This document shows positions 1 to 8,696 of a stretch of 64,000 bases of DNA, one piece after another (position 1 is the first letter of the stretch; the number at the start of each line of letters is the position of its first letter). The notes beneath the pieces were generated by a model that ran no database searches, was not told where the DNA came from, and saw nothing but the letters and a program-made list of their open reading frames with translations. The position numbers were made by a program, and so were the translations under genes. Source of the stretch: Bin34 sp963422415 (GTDB taxonomy: Bacteria; Chloroflexota; Anaerolineae; Caldilineales; Caldilineaceae). The stretch spans positions 248,001 through 312,000 of the forward strand of contig OY729430.1 of assembly GCA_963422415.1 (NCBI GenBank), read 5' to 3'.

Positions 1-232
1 TGCCCAGGCCAGGCCCCAAATGCAGCAGCGTGGCTGCCGGCCAGCCGCGCATGCGCCCGAAACCGTCGGCCGCGCCGGTGGCAACGCCTTCGAAAAGACA
101 GAGCACGCCCCGCATCTCCCGAATCCTGTCGAAGGCGCCGACCGAATAGATTTCCGACGTGCCGGGGTTGGCAAAGCAGACGGTCACATCGTTGTTGACC
201 AGGGTCTGCAACATGCTGTGGGCGCCGTTCAC
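1..232 (-). CDS. Thiamine-diphosphate enzyme, acetolactate synthase-like (5' part only)
   Basis: The first 77 codons of a gene that runs off the left edge. The translation has the N-terminal Pyr-domain pattern of acetolactate synthase/benzoylformate decarboxylase-like ThDP enzymes: a start VNGAHSMLQTLV, then CFANPGTSE, a glutamate in LFEGVATGAADGFGRM (the cofactor-activating Glu position), and ATLLHLGPGLG. I chose GTG at 232 because AGGA lies six bases upstream and because the family starts at this NGA motif. It lies 32 bp after the isomerase stop on the same strand, so it is probably the third gene of that operon. The exact substrate (2-oxo acid decarboxylation or carboligation) cannot be told from this part. 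Confidence 0.8.
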   Translation of the reverse strand, partial: MNGAHSMLQTLVNNDVTVCFANPGTSEIYSVGAFDRIREMRGVLCLFEGVATGAADGFGRMRGWPAATLLHLGPGLG

Positions 233-264
233 GAGCTGTCCTGTGGCTGAATACAAAGTGAAAA

Positions 265-1107
265 TCAACCGCGGTCTATGCCCGCGGCCTGGAATGCACC
301 ATTCAAGGTCTCATACGTCTGGGCCGCGGCCTGAATGGGATCATATCCCTTTCGCCTCTGCACCATGACACTGATCTCGGCCGAGATATAGCCGTCATAG
401 CCATGTCTTTCCATGGCCTTGAGATAGGCAACATAGTCGAATTCGCCTTCCCCGGGAATGAGAAACTCGAAATCCGGCACCGTGCCCCTTTCGTCTTTCA
501 CGTGCGTATGCACGGTGACGGAAGCCAAGGCAGAGACTGAGGTTTCGATGTCAATGCCCATCACATTGAAGTGGGAGATGTCGAAATTGACTTTCAAATG
601 CGGCGTGTCAAAATGCTCCAGCAGGCGCAGGACCTTGGGCGGCGTGTCCAGCATGTTGCCGACATGAGGCTCAATGGCAATGACCACGCCCCTTGCAGCT
701 GCATGATCCACCAGTTCCCCCAAGCGGTCGATGAGCAAGCCGCCCAGTTCGTCCCAGGCATCGGGACTGCCTCCCGCGGTGGTATCTATGCAAGGGGGCT
801 GTCCGTTTTGGGCCCACTCCACCGCCAGATCCACCGTGCCCTTGAGACGACGCATGTGCTCCGCCGCCAAGTCTGGATCCGTGGCCACCAAGGGCTGGTG
901 ACCCGCCAGGGCCGGCAGCTCCAGGTTGTGCATCTTGAGCAATTCCGGGATGTACCTGCGATAGCCGGCATCCAGATGGTCCAGGTCCAAGGTGTAGCCT
1001 GGAATCACGGTCAACTCGACACCGTCGTACCCCATGTCTGCCAAGCTGGAAATAATGGTGTCCGCGGGCACATTCGGCATGCCCCAAGAACTGAACCCAA
1101 GTTTCAT
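265..1107 (-). CDS. Sugar phosphate isomerase/epimerase-like TIM barrel
   Basis: 280 residues, the usual length of the xylose-isomerase-like / AP-endonuclease-2 TIM-barrel family. Visible features are the start KLGFSSWGMP (strand 1), MGYDGVEL, IAIEPHVGN with the metal-binding Glu, NFDISHFNVMG with Asp and His ligands, HTHVKDERG, and the late GYDGYISAEIS with the second ligand Glu. Members isomerise or epimerise keto sugars and inositols or act on related hydroxy acids; the substrate here is unknown. The ATG at 1107 follows AGGGAG. It sits between a 2-hydroxyacid dehydrogenase and a ThDP enzyme, which suggests a small sugar-acid or polyol catabolic operon. Confidence 0.85.
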   Translation of the reverse strand: MKLGFSSWGMPNVPADTIISSLADMGYDGVELTVIPGYTLDLDHLDAGYRRYIPELLKMHNLELPALAGHQPLVATDPDLAAEHMRRLKGTVDLAVEWAQNGQPPCIDTTAGGSPDAWDELGGLLIDRLGELVDHAAARGVVIAIEPHVGNMLDTPPKVLRLLEHFDTPHLKVNFDISHFNVMGIDIETSVSALASVTVHTHVKDERGTVPDFEFLIPGEGEFDYVAYLKAMERHGYDGYISAEISVMVQRRKGYDPIQAAAQTYETLNGAFQAAGIDRG

Positions 1108-1172
1108 GTTTCCACTCCCTGCGTCTGCATCTGGAACAGCCGTGCAATTGGCAAGCTGCGGTCCGACCTGAA

Positions 1173-2132
1173 TCAGTTGACCCGCGCCAGAGGCTCCTTG
1201 CCCCGGGCCACACGGTCTATATTGGCAAAGATGAATTCGCCGCGGCGGGCAAAGGAATCAAAGGTGACCCCTGCCGTGTGCGGCGTGAAAATGACATTGT
1301 CCAACTCCAGCAGGGGGTGATCTGCCGGCGGGGGTTCGTCCACCATGACATCCAAGGCGGCCGCCCGGATCTGGCCGTCCTTCAGCGCGGCCGCTAGAGC
1401 CGGTTCGTCTATGACTTCGCCGCGGCAAGTGTTTACGAGGAGGGCATTGGGCTTCATGCGACTCAGGGAATTCGCGTTGATCATCTGCCGCGTATCGTCA
1501 TTCAGGGGCACATGAATGGTGACGATGTCGGACTCGCCCAGCAACCGGTCCAGGGACACCCGTTCGACTTCCAGTTCCGCTTGTACGGCCTCTGGCGGCG
1601 GAAACGCGTCATAGAAAAGGATCCGCACCCCGAAGGGGGCCAGCAGTTGGGCAACCCGCTGTCCGATCTTGCCCAGCCCGACAATGCCCACCGTTTTGCC
1701 GTCAAGGGTAAAAGTGGTCTGCGCAGAGTCAATGCCCCGCCATTGCCTAGTCTTGACATAGCGGTCAAAATCGACGAAACGGCGCTGGTACGCCAGCATG
1801 AACATGAGGGCATGTTCGGCAACGTCCGGCGCGTTCGTGCCCCCGTTGTTGGCTACTGGGATCCCCAGACTGCGGCACAGGTCCACATTGATCCGGTCAA
1901 AACCGGCGCTGACCAATTGAATGAGTTTCAGGTCCTTGCCAACCCGGATGGCATCGTCCTCCAAGGCGCTGGGAAAGAGAATCAGGTACTCGTGCTCCGC
2001 GATCCACCTCTGGATTTCCCCCGGATCTTCTTGGGGGCTGATCACCCGCACCTCATCTTCCGAGCTCCGATGTTGCGTGACCTGTTCCGAAAGACGAGAC
2101 GCCAAGGAAGAGATAAAGAGAATCGTGCGCAT
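1173..2132 (-). CDS. D-2-hydroxyacid dehydrogenase (NAD-dependent)
   Basis: 319 residues. The Rossmann fingerprint VGIVGLGKIGQRVAQLL lies near the middle, preceded by NNGGTNAPDVAEHAL, the substrate-domain loop of the family. Downstream are LLVNTCRGEVIDEPAL with the catalytic Arg, the acid DVMVDEPPP (catalytic Glu region) and FTPHTAGVT with the catalytic His. These are the Arg, Glu and His of phosphoglycerate/glycerate/formate-type dehydrogenases. It probably reduces or oxidises a 2-oxo/2-hydroxy acid. First gene of a minus-strand operon: the isomerase starts 65 bp downstream. No clear ribosome binding site precedes ATG 2132. Substrate not predictable. Confidence 0.88.
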   Translation of the reverse strand: MRTILFISSLASRLSEQVTQHRSSEDEVRVISPQEDPGEIQRWIAEHEYLILFPSALEDDAIRVGKDLKLIQLVSAGFDRINVDLCRSLGIPVANNGGTNAPDVAEHALMFMLAYQRRFVDFDRYVKTRQWRGIDSAQTTFTLDGKTVGIVGLGKIGQRVAQLLAPFGVRILFYDAFPPPEAVQAELEVERVSLDRLLGESDIVTIHVPLNDDTRQMINANSLSRMKPNALLVNTCRGEVIDEPALAAALKDGQIRAAALDVMVDEPPPADHPLLELDNVIFTPHTAGVTFDSFARRGEFIFANIDRVARGKEPLARVN

Positions 2133-2574
2133 GGAGCAAAGCGAATAGGGACAGAGGATTGCGGAGGTCAGTGGAGATTATAGGGGGATGGCAGGGAACA
2201 CCGGAAAGAGATCTTCGTCATTTTGAGGAATCAGGCGTATGTCGGAGTTGAGCTCCAGCGATGATATTGCATTGGTTCCCGCCGCTTTCAAGAAAGCCGA
2301 AGCCGGGTACGGCACTGATCCCAATCACAGCCTTCAGGTTGCATCGTCAAAGCCAAGACAATCGGCAATTCTGCATACCGACGAGAAACATAACCACTCA
2401 GACAGTGCCTGTCGCACAATTTCCATTGCCTAAACGTATCGTGTGTCGAACTCCCTGGAGCGCCCCCGTTGCGCTCGTTATCCCTTGCGTATGGGATTCA
2501 AAACCCCTTCACCCATTCAGAGGGAACAGCCCAAGGGCATGAACATGCAGCAGGTTCATGTATCACTTGGCAAG

Positions 2575-2735
2575 GCGTCTGGCAGCCGGTGCCTTGCCGC
2601 GCTGCGCTCCTTGCCGGGGTTTGCCCACAAGACCGGCTATATGCTCTTCAACGCGGACGCTGCAACCAGATCCTGCTGGTCCTGCTGTACGGCGGCGTGC
2701 GCGTGGCCGAGGTCTATGCCCTGCAGTGGCGGGCT
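2575..2735 (+). pseudogene. Tyrosine recombinase (phage-integrase family) remnant
   Basis: Two fragments in different frames look like parts of a XerC/D-like tyrosine recombinase. At 2593-2664 one frame reads LAALRSLPGFAHKTGYMLFN, like the end of the core-binding domain. At 2649-2729 another frame reads ILLVLLYGGVRVAEVYALQW, the box I region that carries the first catalytic Arg in this family. About 30 residues normally between the two are missing, and no Tyr-containing C-terminus follows. It is therefore a decayed fragment, not a gene. It lies in a gene-poor gap between divergent operons. Confidence 0.55.
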
Positions 2736-3609
2736 CGATCAGTTCCATCAACAGATCGCCGCTCACTTCGACCCGGATTTCGTGCAGTTTGTGCAGCTGG
2801 CCCAGCAAACGACGCCTTGCCGTTCCTGGATATAACCGGAACCAAGGCCGCTTCCAAGTGAGAGGAACTATTTTATAGGAGGTGTCCCGAACCTGATATG
2901 GAGTGGGGTGAAGAGAATTTCTTTGTGACTATATCGAATCCGGAATGGGCCTCTGTTCCGGGAATGCAAGAAGATCCAAGGACCACTCGGTGGCGGCCTT
3001 CTCGATTTGAATAGATGCTTTGTAGAGATGGATTCATCCGCCGTGTGCCTTTGCATGGCCAAGCGTCCGGTATTTAGGTGACACCGGATGAATCAGGGTA
3101 TCCAATACAAGGAAATTAAAACCCTGCTGCACAATTTTTGTCGCCTTGTGCAATCCCTGCCGCATGATTGCGAAGACCCATGCGTCTGACTTGGCGGCAT
3201 CTCCCCGCCTCGATCCCAAATCCAATGCCACAGGTGGGGTACGGGGTCGGTCTGAGACCCAACTGCAGCAGACTAGCCGAGCGTGCCATAGAGGTTCAGA
3301 GACAGCGTCACCAAGCCCCCAGCAGGGCTAGGTTGGAGCGGCCCGGGATAATTCTCACTGTAGCCTGACGCCGGCGTCAGGAGCTGGCAAAACACCGTCA
3401 TAGCCATTCGAGTTTGAACCGGTGGCAGAAATCAAAGTGAACTCGGGACACATCTGGAACTCGAAAGAGAGAATCAAGAGGATACCCTCCCGGTTTGTCC
3501 GAAACGTCTCCCTCTTATCTATATCCAGCGCTTTGCCCAGCATTCCGATGGTGTTAGGATTCCACGATCCCCAATTGCTTTGCTGGCCTTCACCGGATCG
3601 GTCGTCGCG
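2736..3609. other. Gene-poor intergenic stretch with a perfect palindrome
   Basis: No open frame here resembles a known protein and none has a convincing ribosome binding site. The only structured feature I see is a perfect 18-bp palindrome at 3364-3381 (CCTGACGCC and its complement), about 280 bp before the binding-protein gene. It could be an operator, but its distance from the start makes this uncertain. Confidence 0.35.
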
Positions 3610-3639
3610 TGGACGCGGCAACCGGTCTGTTCCTACAAT
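3610..3639 (+). promoter_or_regulatory. Likely sigma70 promoter of the first sugar importer
   Basis: A -35 box TGGACG at 3610-3615 and a -10 box TACAAT at 3634-3639 are 18 bp apart. Transcription would start near 3646, just before the AGGAG ribosome site at about 3649-3653 and the ATG at 3663. Assigned by eye from consensus only. Confidence 0.4.
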
Positions 3640-3662
3640 GTTTAAATCAAGGAGATTCTGGC

Positions 3663-5045
3663 ATGAATACCATGACTCGACGTGACTTTCTGAGAGCCTC
3701 GGGAGTGTCGGCCACGTTGGCCTTGGTGGCTTGCACAGCCGCGCCGCCGGAGCCCGCTGCCTCTACGGAAGCGGAACCAACGGCCGCAAGGGTGGAAATC
3801 GAGTTCATGAATTGGTGGGGCTCCCACCGGGAAGAACTCATGAATGAAGTGATTGCCAACTTCCATGAAATGAACTCCTCGGTACAGGTCAACAATTTGG
3901 TCCAGCCGTGGGATGGACGTGCCGAACGGGCGGCCACGGCCGTGGCCAGCAACAATCCGCCCGCCCTGATCATGACCCAGAGGGTGGAGACCTATCAGTT
4001 CGCGCATGAAAACCTAATCCTCCCCATTGACGACTATGTACAGGCATCGGGCATTGACCCCGATGCCCTCTTCTACACCGGTGAAATCAATAACCAGCGC
4101 TGGCAGGGCCAGCTGTATTCCTTCCCGCTGCCTACCGGCGGAGGCAATACAGGCCAGTATTTCTACAACAAGACGGTGCTGTCAAACGCCGGTCTGGATC
4201 CGGAAATGCCCATCACCACGTGGCAGGAGTTGACCACGGCGGCCCAGGCGATCACACAGAAAGACGACATTGGGGTCACGGTGATGGGAGCCTCTCTCGG
4301 GGGCGGCCCAGTCGGTTTCGGCCAATGGCTGTACACCAACGCGGGCCAATTCGTCTCGGACGACGCTCGCACAATCGAATTCCATGAAGATGCAGGTGTT
4401 CAAACCCTGGAGTGGATGGTGAATTTCACCAACGAGATCAATGGAGGCATCGACAACACCAACGAATTCCTGGCGGGCACCTCGGACACCTCCGCGGACC
4501 ATCCCTATTACAACGAGATGCTGGGCTTCCTGTTTACCGGCGTGTGGCAATTTGGTCATCTGCAGGCTACGGATCCGGACATGTGGGAGGACACTTCGAC
4601 CTGGGGCGTTGGCCAGATGCCATACAACGGCAACAATCCCGATGCCGGTCATGCCGGTGTCGCCGGTCTTTCCGGGTCTTGGGGCTACGTGATTCCATCC
4701 TCCACTCCGCAGGATCAGGCCGATGCCGCATATCAGTACCTGGAGTTCTTTGGCACGCATGAGGCGGGGGGTTGCCTGTTCCTCTTCAATCAGGGCCGTC
4801 CGTCGCCCGTGGCGCAGTGCAACGAGAACCCGTCCTATTACGATTCCAACCCCTATTGGGACGTGGTGCTGAAGTCGCTGTCCTCGGACGTAAGCGTAGC
4901 CGTGACACCAGTGCAGACACGTATCAACGACGTGGTCGCGACGGTGGTGGAAGAGGCATACTTCGGCGTGGCCTCGCCCGTGGACGCCTTGGCCAAGGGG
5001 GCGGAGGAATCGCAGCGCATCCTGGACGAATTCTGGGCAGGCTAA
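3663..5045 (+). CDS. Sugar ABC transporter substrate-binding lipoprotein (family 1)
   Basis: 460 residues from ATG 3663, chosen because AGGAG sits about ten bases upstream; an open frame extends further upstream but without a signal. The N-terminus carries a twin-arginine motif (TRRDFLRASG) followed by a hydrophobic stretch and the lipobox LVAC, so it is probably a Tat-exported lipoprotein. A Pro/Ala/Glu linker follows, then the extracytoplasmic solute-binding fold of the MalE type (EIEFMNWWGSHREELMNEVI, later GGGNTGQYFYNKTVL). It should capture an oligo- or monosaccharide and pass it to the two permeases downstream. No ATPase gene is nearby. Ligand not predictable. Confidence 0.88.
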   Translation: MNTMTRRDFLRASGVSATLALVACTAAPPEPAASTEAEPTAARVEIEFMNWWGSHREELMNEVIANFHEMNSSVQVNNLVQPWDGRAERAATAVASNNPPALIMTQRVETYQFAHENLILPIDDYVQASGIDPDALFYTGEINNQRWQGQLYSFPLPTGGGNTGQYFYNKTVLSNAGLDPEMPITTWQELTTAAQAITQKDDIGVTVMGASLGGGPVGFGQWLYTNAGQFVSDDARTIEFHEDAGVQTLEWMVNFTNEINGGIDNTNEFLAGTSDTSADHPYYNEMLGFLFTGVWQFGHLQATDPDMWEDTSTWGVGQMPYNGNNPDAGHAGVAGLSGSWGYVIPSSTPQDQADAAYQYLEFFGTHEAGGCLFLFNQGRPSPVAQCNENPSYYDSNPYWDVVLKSLSSDVSVAVTPVQTRINDVVATVVEEAYFGVASPVDALAKGAEESQRILDEFWAG

Positions 5046-5085
5046 CCTTCCTTGCCGATCGCAAACCTCTTGGGAAAGTGAGAAA

Positions 5086-5119
5086 AGAGAGCGGCCGGAC
5101 TGCAGTCCGGCCGCTCTCT
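5086..5119 (+). terminator. Perfect hairpin after the binding-protein gene
   Basis: A 15-bp inverted repeat (stem GAGAGCGGCCGGAC at 5087-5100 and its complement at 5105-5118, with TGCA between, plus one A-T pair outside). No T run follows, so it is not a strong intrinsic terminator. Its place between a binding protein and its permeases fits an mRNA-stabilising or partial-termination hairpin that gives more binding protein than permease. Confidence 0.6.
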
Positions 5120-5138
5120 CCTTGAAGTCGTTGTCGCC

Positions 5139-6050
5139 ATGCTTGTCCCCATACAGGAGTTTCTACACCGGCATCGCACCAAGTGGGTGGGTTTCGCGTT
5201 CATCCTGCCTTGGATTGTTGCGGCGCTCTGGTTCGACCTGATTCCTTTTGTGGTCAACCTGTTGCTGTCCTTTACCGACTACAGCGTCTCGACCAGCATC
5301 CCCAACTGGACCGGCACCAAGAACTTCAACGAAATCTTCACGCTGGACCCCCTCTTTTCAAAGAGTCTGGGCAATACCGTCTACTACTTGGCGCTGAGCG
5401 TGCCGGTGCGCTTGGTGGTGGCCTTGGCCATCGCCATCTTGTTGAATCTGCGCATTATGGCGCTGGGGGCTTTCCGCACCATTTTCTATGTCCCGTCCGT
5501 GGTGCCGCTGGTCGCGGTGTCCATCATCTTTTTCGGGATGTTCAACGCCCGGTACGGCATTTTCAACCAAGTGCTGATCCTCCTGGATCTGCCGCCCGTG
5601 CGCTGGTTGACTCGACCGGAATGGGTCAAGCCCGCCATGGTCATAATGAGCACCTGGGGCTTCGGGGCACAGATGGTCATCTTCCTGGCGGGGCTACAGG
5701 GCATCCCGGCGGAACTCTACGAGGCGGCCGAAATGGATGGAGGCAACTACTGGCAGAAGCTGTTCCGGATCACGGTGCCCATGTTGACCCCGGTCATCTT
5801 CTTCAATCTGATCATTGGCATCATTGGCGGATTCCAAGTGTTCGCCTCCGCCTATGTATTGCTGGGTCCGGGTGGCGGAGCCCTCAATGCCGGCCTTTTC
5901 TATGTCATCCACATCTACAACAACGCGTTCAGTTACTTCCGGCTGGGATACGCCGCGGCCTTGTCGGTGGTGCTGTTCTTGATCATTCTGTTTTTCACCA
6001 TTGTCATGGTCCGGACCTCGGATCGCTGGGTCTATTACGGCGACACGTAA
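5139..6050 (+). CDS. Sugar ABC transporter permease, MalF type
   Basis: 303 residues with about six membrane helices starting at WVGFAFILPWIVAALWFDLI. The EAA loop that docks to the ATPase reads AELYEAAEMDGGNYWQKLF around residues 189-207, followed by the conserved PMLTPVIFF. It forms the membrane channel together with the next gene. It starts 93 bp after the binding-protein gene, past a strong hairpin. No clear ribosome site precedes ATG 5139, so the start is moderately sure. Confidence 0.9.
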   Translation: MLVPIQEFLHRHRTKWVGFAFILPWIVAALWFDLIPFVVNLLLSFTDYSVSTSIPNWTGTKNFNEIFTLDPLFSKSLGNTVYYLALSVPVRLVVALAIAILLNLRIMALGAFRTIFYVPSVVPLVAVSIIFFGMFNARYGIFNQVLILLDLPPVRWLTRPEWVKPAMVIMSTWGFGAQMVIFLAGLQGIPAELYEAAEMDGGNYWQKLFRITVPMLTPVIFFNLIIGIIGGFQVFASAYVLLGPGGGALNAGLFYVIHIYNNAFSYFRLGYAAALSVVLFLIILFFTIVMVRTSDRWVYYGDT

Positions 6051-6071
6051 CCCCAAGCGGGAGATAGCGCT

Positions 6072-6923
6072 GTGGTTGAAGGAATCGCAAGTCGAATTTC
6101 CAAGTGGGTCGTGGCATACCCCTTGTTGCTGATCGCGTCGGTCGTCATGCTCTTTCCCTTGATCTGGACCCTTTCGACCTCGCTCAAGACGGCCCAGACC
6201 GTCACCCTGCGCGAGGTGCAACTGATTCCCGATCCGATCCAGTGGTCCAACTACATCACCATCTTTGAGGAGGCGCCGCTGCTGCGCTACACCCAGAACA
6301 CCCTCTACATGGTGTTGGCGTCGGTGGCGGGCGGCGTGGTGATCTGCGCGCTGGCCGGATACGCCTTCGCCCGCATTCAATTTCCGGCTCGGGAGACCTT
6401 CTTCTATATCTTGCTAAGCACCATGATGCTCCCGCATGTGGTGCAGATCATTCCGCTCTTCGTGATTTTCGATCGCATGGGACTGGTCGGCACGTTCTGG
6501 CCCCTGATCATCCCACGCCTGTTGGGGCACAACGCCTTCTACATTTTCCTGATGCGCCAGTTCTTCCGAGGCATCCCGCTGGAACTCAGTGACGCCGCCC
6601 GCATGGACGGCTGCACCGAGTTGGGAATCTGGGCCCGAATCGTAATGCCCAATTCCAAGCCCGTCTTGGCTGCGGTAGCCATCTTTTCCATTCAGTTTGC
6701 CTGGAACGACTTTCTCTCGCCCCTGATATACTTGGGCCCCAAGCAAGAACTGTGGACCTTGGCACTGGGATTGAACGCCCAAAAGGGATTCGAGGGAGAG
6801 ATTACCTCCCTGCACAAGATGATGGTGATTTCGATCTACATGATCATTCCCATGCTGGCAGTCTTCGCCTTCGGACAGAAGTACATGATCGAAGGTGTAA
6901 CCTTTTCCGGCATGAAGGGATGA
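6072..6923 (+). CDS. Sugar ABC transporter permease, MalG type
   Basis: 283 residues. A GTG start at 6072 is preceded by GGGAGA. The protein begins with a helix (YPLLLIASVVMLFPLIWTLS), has the periplasmic segment typical of the MalG group, and carries the EAA loop ELSDAARMDGCTELGIWARI and the motif AWNDFLSPLIYL. It pairs with the MalF-type permease 21 bp upstream. The last residues (EGVTFSGMKG) are the standard C-terminus of this group. Confidence 0.9.
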   Translation: MVEGIASRISKWVVAYPLLLIASVVMLFPLIWTLSTSLKTAQTVTLREVQLIPDPIQWSNYITIFEEAPLLRYTQNTLYMVLASVAGGVVICALAGYAFARIQFPARETFFYILLSTMMLPHVVQIIPLFVIFDRMGLVGTFWPLIIPRLLGHNAFYIFLMRQFFRGIPLELSDAARMDGCTELGIWARIVMPNSKPVLAAVAIFSIQFAWNDFLSPLIYLGPKQELWTLALGLNAQKGFEGEITSLHKMMVISIYMIIPMLAVFAFGQKYMIEGVTFSGMKG

Positions 6924-6962
6924 CAGTGCGCACTGCCTAGAGCAACCAAGGAGCCGAGTTTC

Positions 6963-7808
6963 ATGTTAGGTGAAGTGATCGTCCCGCAAGAGGACATTGA
7001 ATTCTTTGATCGGAATGGCTTTCTGATCATCCGCAATGCCTTGGACGAGGCGCAGATTGCCGCTCTGCTGGAGGCCGGCGACCAACTGATGGCCTCGGAT
7101 GATCAGCTGCACCGTCAGGCCATGCCCAGCGGACGCTACGACAGTTTCCGCAATGTAGTGACCAAGCATTCGGTGTTCCGAGACCTGATCGACCATCCGG
7201 TGACATTGCCCACGGTGGTCCAGCTGCTGGGATCCGACCTGCATCTGGTGACGTCGCACCTGATCTACAAGGGCGCGGATCCGGAGGGGACGCCGGACAC
7301 TTTTCGTGAACCGGGCTGGCATCGCGACTATTTCCAGGCCATGAACGACATGGGCCATCGGCGCATACAGCGATTCCTAGTCAAGTGCGCCTACTACCTG
7401 ACAGACCTGAGCGCGCCCAACTCGGGGGTGACCATGGTGGTACCCGGCAGCAACCGGCTGACCGAGGCTATTGAGATACCCGCGGGACAGGCGGACCCGG
7501 ATGGCGCCCTCGAGCCATCCTTGCAGCCCGGGGACTGTCTGATCTTCGAGAATCGGACCTACCACGCCGGAGCGGCCAATCTCATCTCCCGGACCCGCAA
7601 AGCCCTCATGATGGGCTATGGATACCGCTGGATCAAGCCCATGGACTATCGCGTGCAAGCGGCTGATCTGCTCGCGCAGATGAGTCCGCTGCAGCGGTTT
7701 ATGTGTGGAGAACAGTTCGTGAAGCGGGACACCTTTGATTTCCGGGGTGGCGACAACCCAATTGACGATTGGTGCAAGCGAAATAACCTGCCCACTGTCC
7801 GGTATTGA
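6963..7808 (+). CDS. Phytanoyl-CoA dioxygenase (PhyH) family protein
   Basis: 281 residues. ATG 6963 follows AAGGAG. The Fe(II)/2-oxoglutarate facial triad is visible: GWHRDYF supplies His and Asp (HxD), and TYHAGAANLISRTRKALMMGY supplies the distal His and, further on, the Arg that binds 2-oxoglutarate. Substrates of bacterial members are diverse small molecules. It follows the sugar importer by about 40 bp on the same strand, so it is probably cotranscribed and may act on the imported compound; that link is inference. Confidence 0.88.
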   Translation: MLGEVIVPQEDIEFFDRNGFLIIRNALDEAQIAALLEAGDQLMASDDQLHRQAMPSGRYDSFRNVVTKHSVFRDLIDHPVTLPTVVQLLGSDLHLVTSHLIYKGADPEGTPDTFREPGWHRDYFQAMNDMGHRRIQRFLVKCAYYLTDLSAPNSGVTMVVPGSNRLTEAIEIPAGQADPDGALEPSLQPGDCLIFENRTYHAGAANLISRTRKALMMGYGYRWIKPMDYRVQAADLLAQMSPLQRFMCGEQFVKRDTFDFRGGDNPIDDWCKRNNLPTVRY

Positions 7809-8001
7809 ACAGCCAGCCTTCCATGCTGCCCTGTTACAGGTCATGCTGGGCCAAAAGATTGAGAGCCCAGATTGTGCAGTCTCTTTCTGCCGCAGGAATG
7901 CTTTGGCTGGAGACTGGATGCAAGGTGCGAGCGCAAAGTATGTAGGGATGAACGAAACGGGTTTCCTGAAGCACCCAGTGGAGCTTTAGACATTGCGCCA
8001 A

Positions 8002-8604
8002 ATGAGAATAATAGGCAAGAGAATTCCTCTTCCTGAATGGGGACGTCAATATGGCTTGCATCCGCAAGCCACTTGGAGGATGTATCGAGATGGAAGGCTT
8101 CCATCTCACTTGACAATAGAAAAACTAGGAAATCGGCTCTATGTACAAGTCCCCGAAGCCGAAGCAAAGATCTCCCGTACAGTAGCCTATGCTCGCGTCG
8201 CCTCTGAAGTCCATGCACCAGATCTGGTTCAACAGGCGGATCTATTACAGCAATTCGCTCTTGCAAAGGGCCTCATAATTGACGAATTGGTCATGGAAAT
8301 TGCCCCTGACTTACAGGGCTACAGGACAAAACTCTTACACCTGTTGGCCGACGAAACCGTTTCTACCTTAGTAGTGGAGCATCCGGATCGGCTTACCGCG
8401 TTTGGGTTTGAGATGTTGGAAGCCTGCTTCCATGCAAGGGGAGGAAAAATCATAGCCACAAAGAAGCAGGCCACACGGCATGATATTCTGCAAGACATGA
8501 CTGCAGCACTAGTTGCATTTTGCACCAGAATATATGGAATCAAGTCCGCGCTTAGGCGGGCCAAGAAAGCTATTAAAGCTGCTGATACGGACTTGGAGGA
8601 ATAA
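8002..8604 (+). CDS. IS607-type serine recombinase (TnpA-like), probably catalytically dead
   Basis: 200 residues, full family length. A MerR-like helix-turn-helix (IPLPEWGRQYGLHPQATWRM, residues 8-27, then DGRLP) is followed by the small serine-recombinase domain: AYARVASEV, then QGYRTKLLHLL, TLVVEHPDRLTAFGFE and a C-terminal LVAFCTRIYGIKSALRRAKKA. In the family the residue after YARV is the catalytic Ser; here it is Ala67. The second Arg of the DRxxR pair is Ala133. The Arg in QGYR (108) and Arg130 are kept. No tnpB lies next to it, unlike normal IS607 elements. It stands alone 60 bp from the old end of the CRISPR array. ATG 8002 has no clear ribosome site; TTG 7993 is an alternative. Confidence 0.82.
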   Translation: MRIIGKRIPLPEWGRQYGLHPQATWRMYRDGRLPSHLTIEKLGNRLYVQVPEAEAKISRTVAYARVASEVHAPDLVQQADLLQQFALAKGLIIDELVMEIAPDLQGYRTKLLHLLADETVSTLVVEHPDRLTAFGFEMLEACFHARGGKIIATKKQATRHDILQDMTAALVAFCTRIYGIKSALRRAKKAIKAADTDLEE

Positions 8605-8666
8605 ACCTGCACGTTTACGGACGGGTTCGCGACCTCAAAATCTATCTTGATTCAGCACCTGCTATA

Positions 8667-8696
8667 TTGTCATCCCCGCGTGTACGGGGGGGAACC
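8667..8696 (-). repeat. Degenerate terminal (trailer-end) CRISPR repeat
   Basis: Shares the central CCCCGCGTGTACGGGG with the other repeats, but the first five bases on the plus strand differ and two extra G follow the stem. A 33-nt spacer separates it from the next repeat at 8730. Decay of the last repeat is normal for the leader-distal end. Confidence 0.9.
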
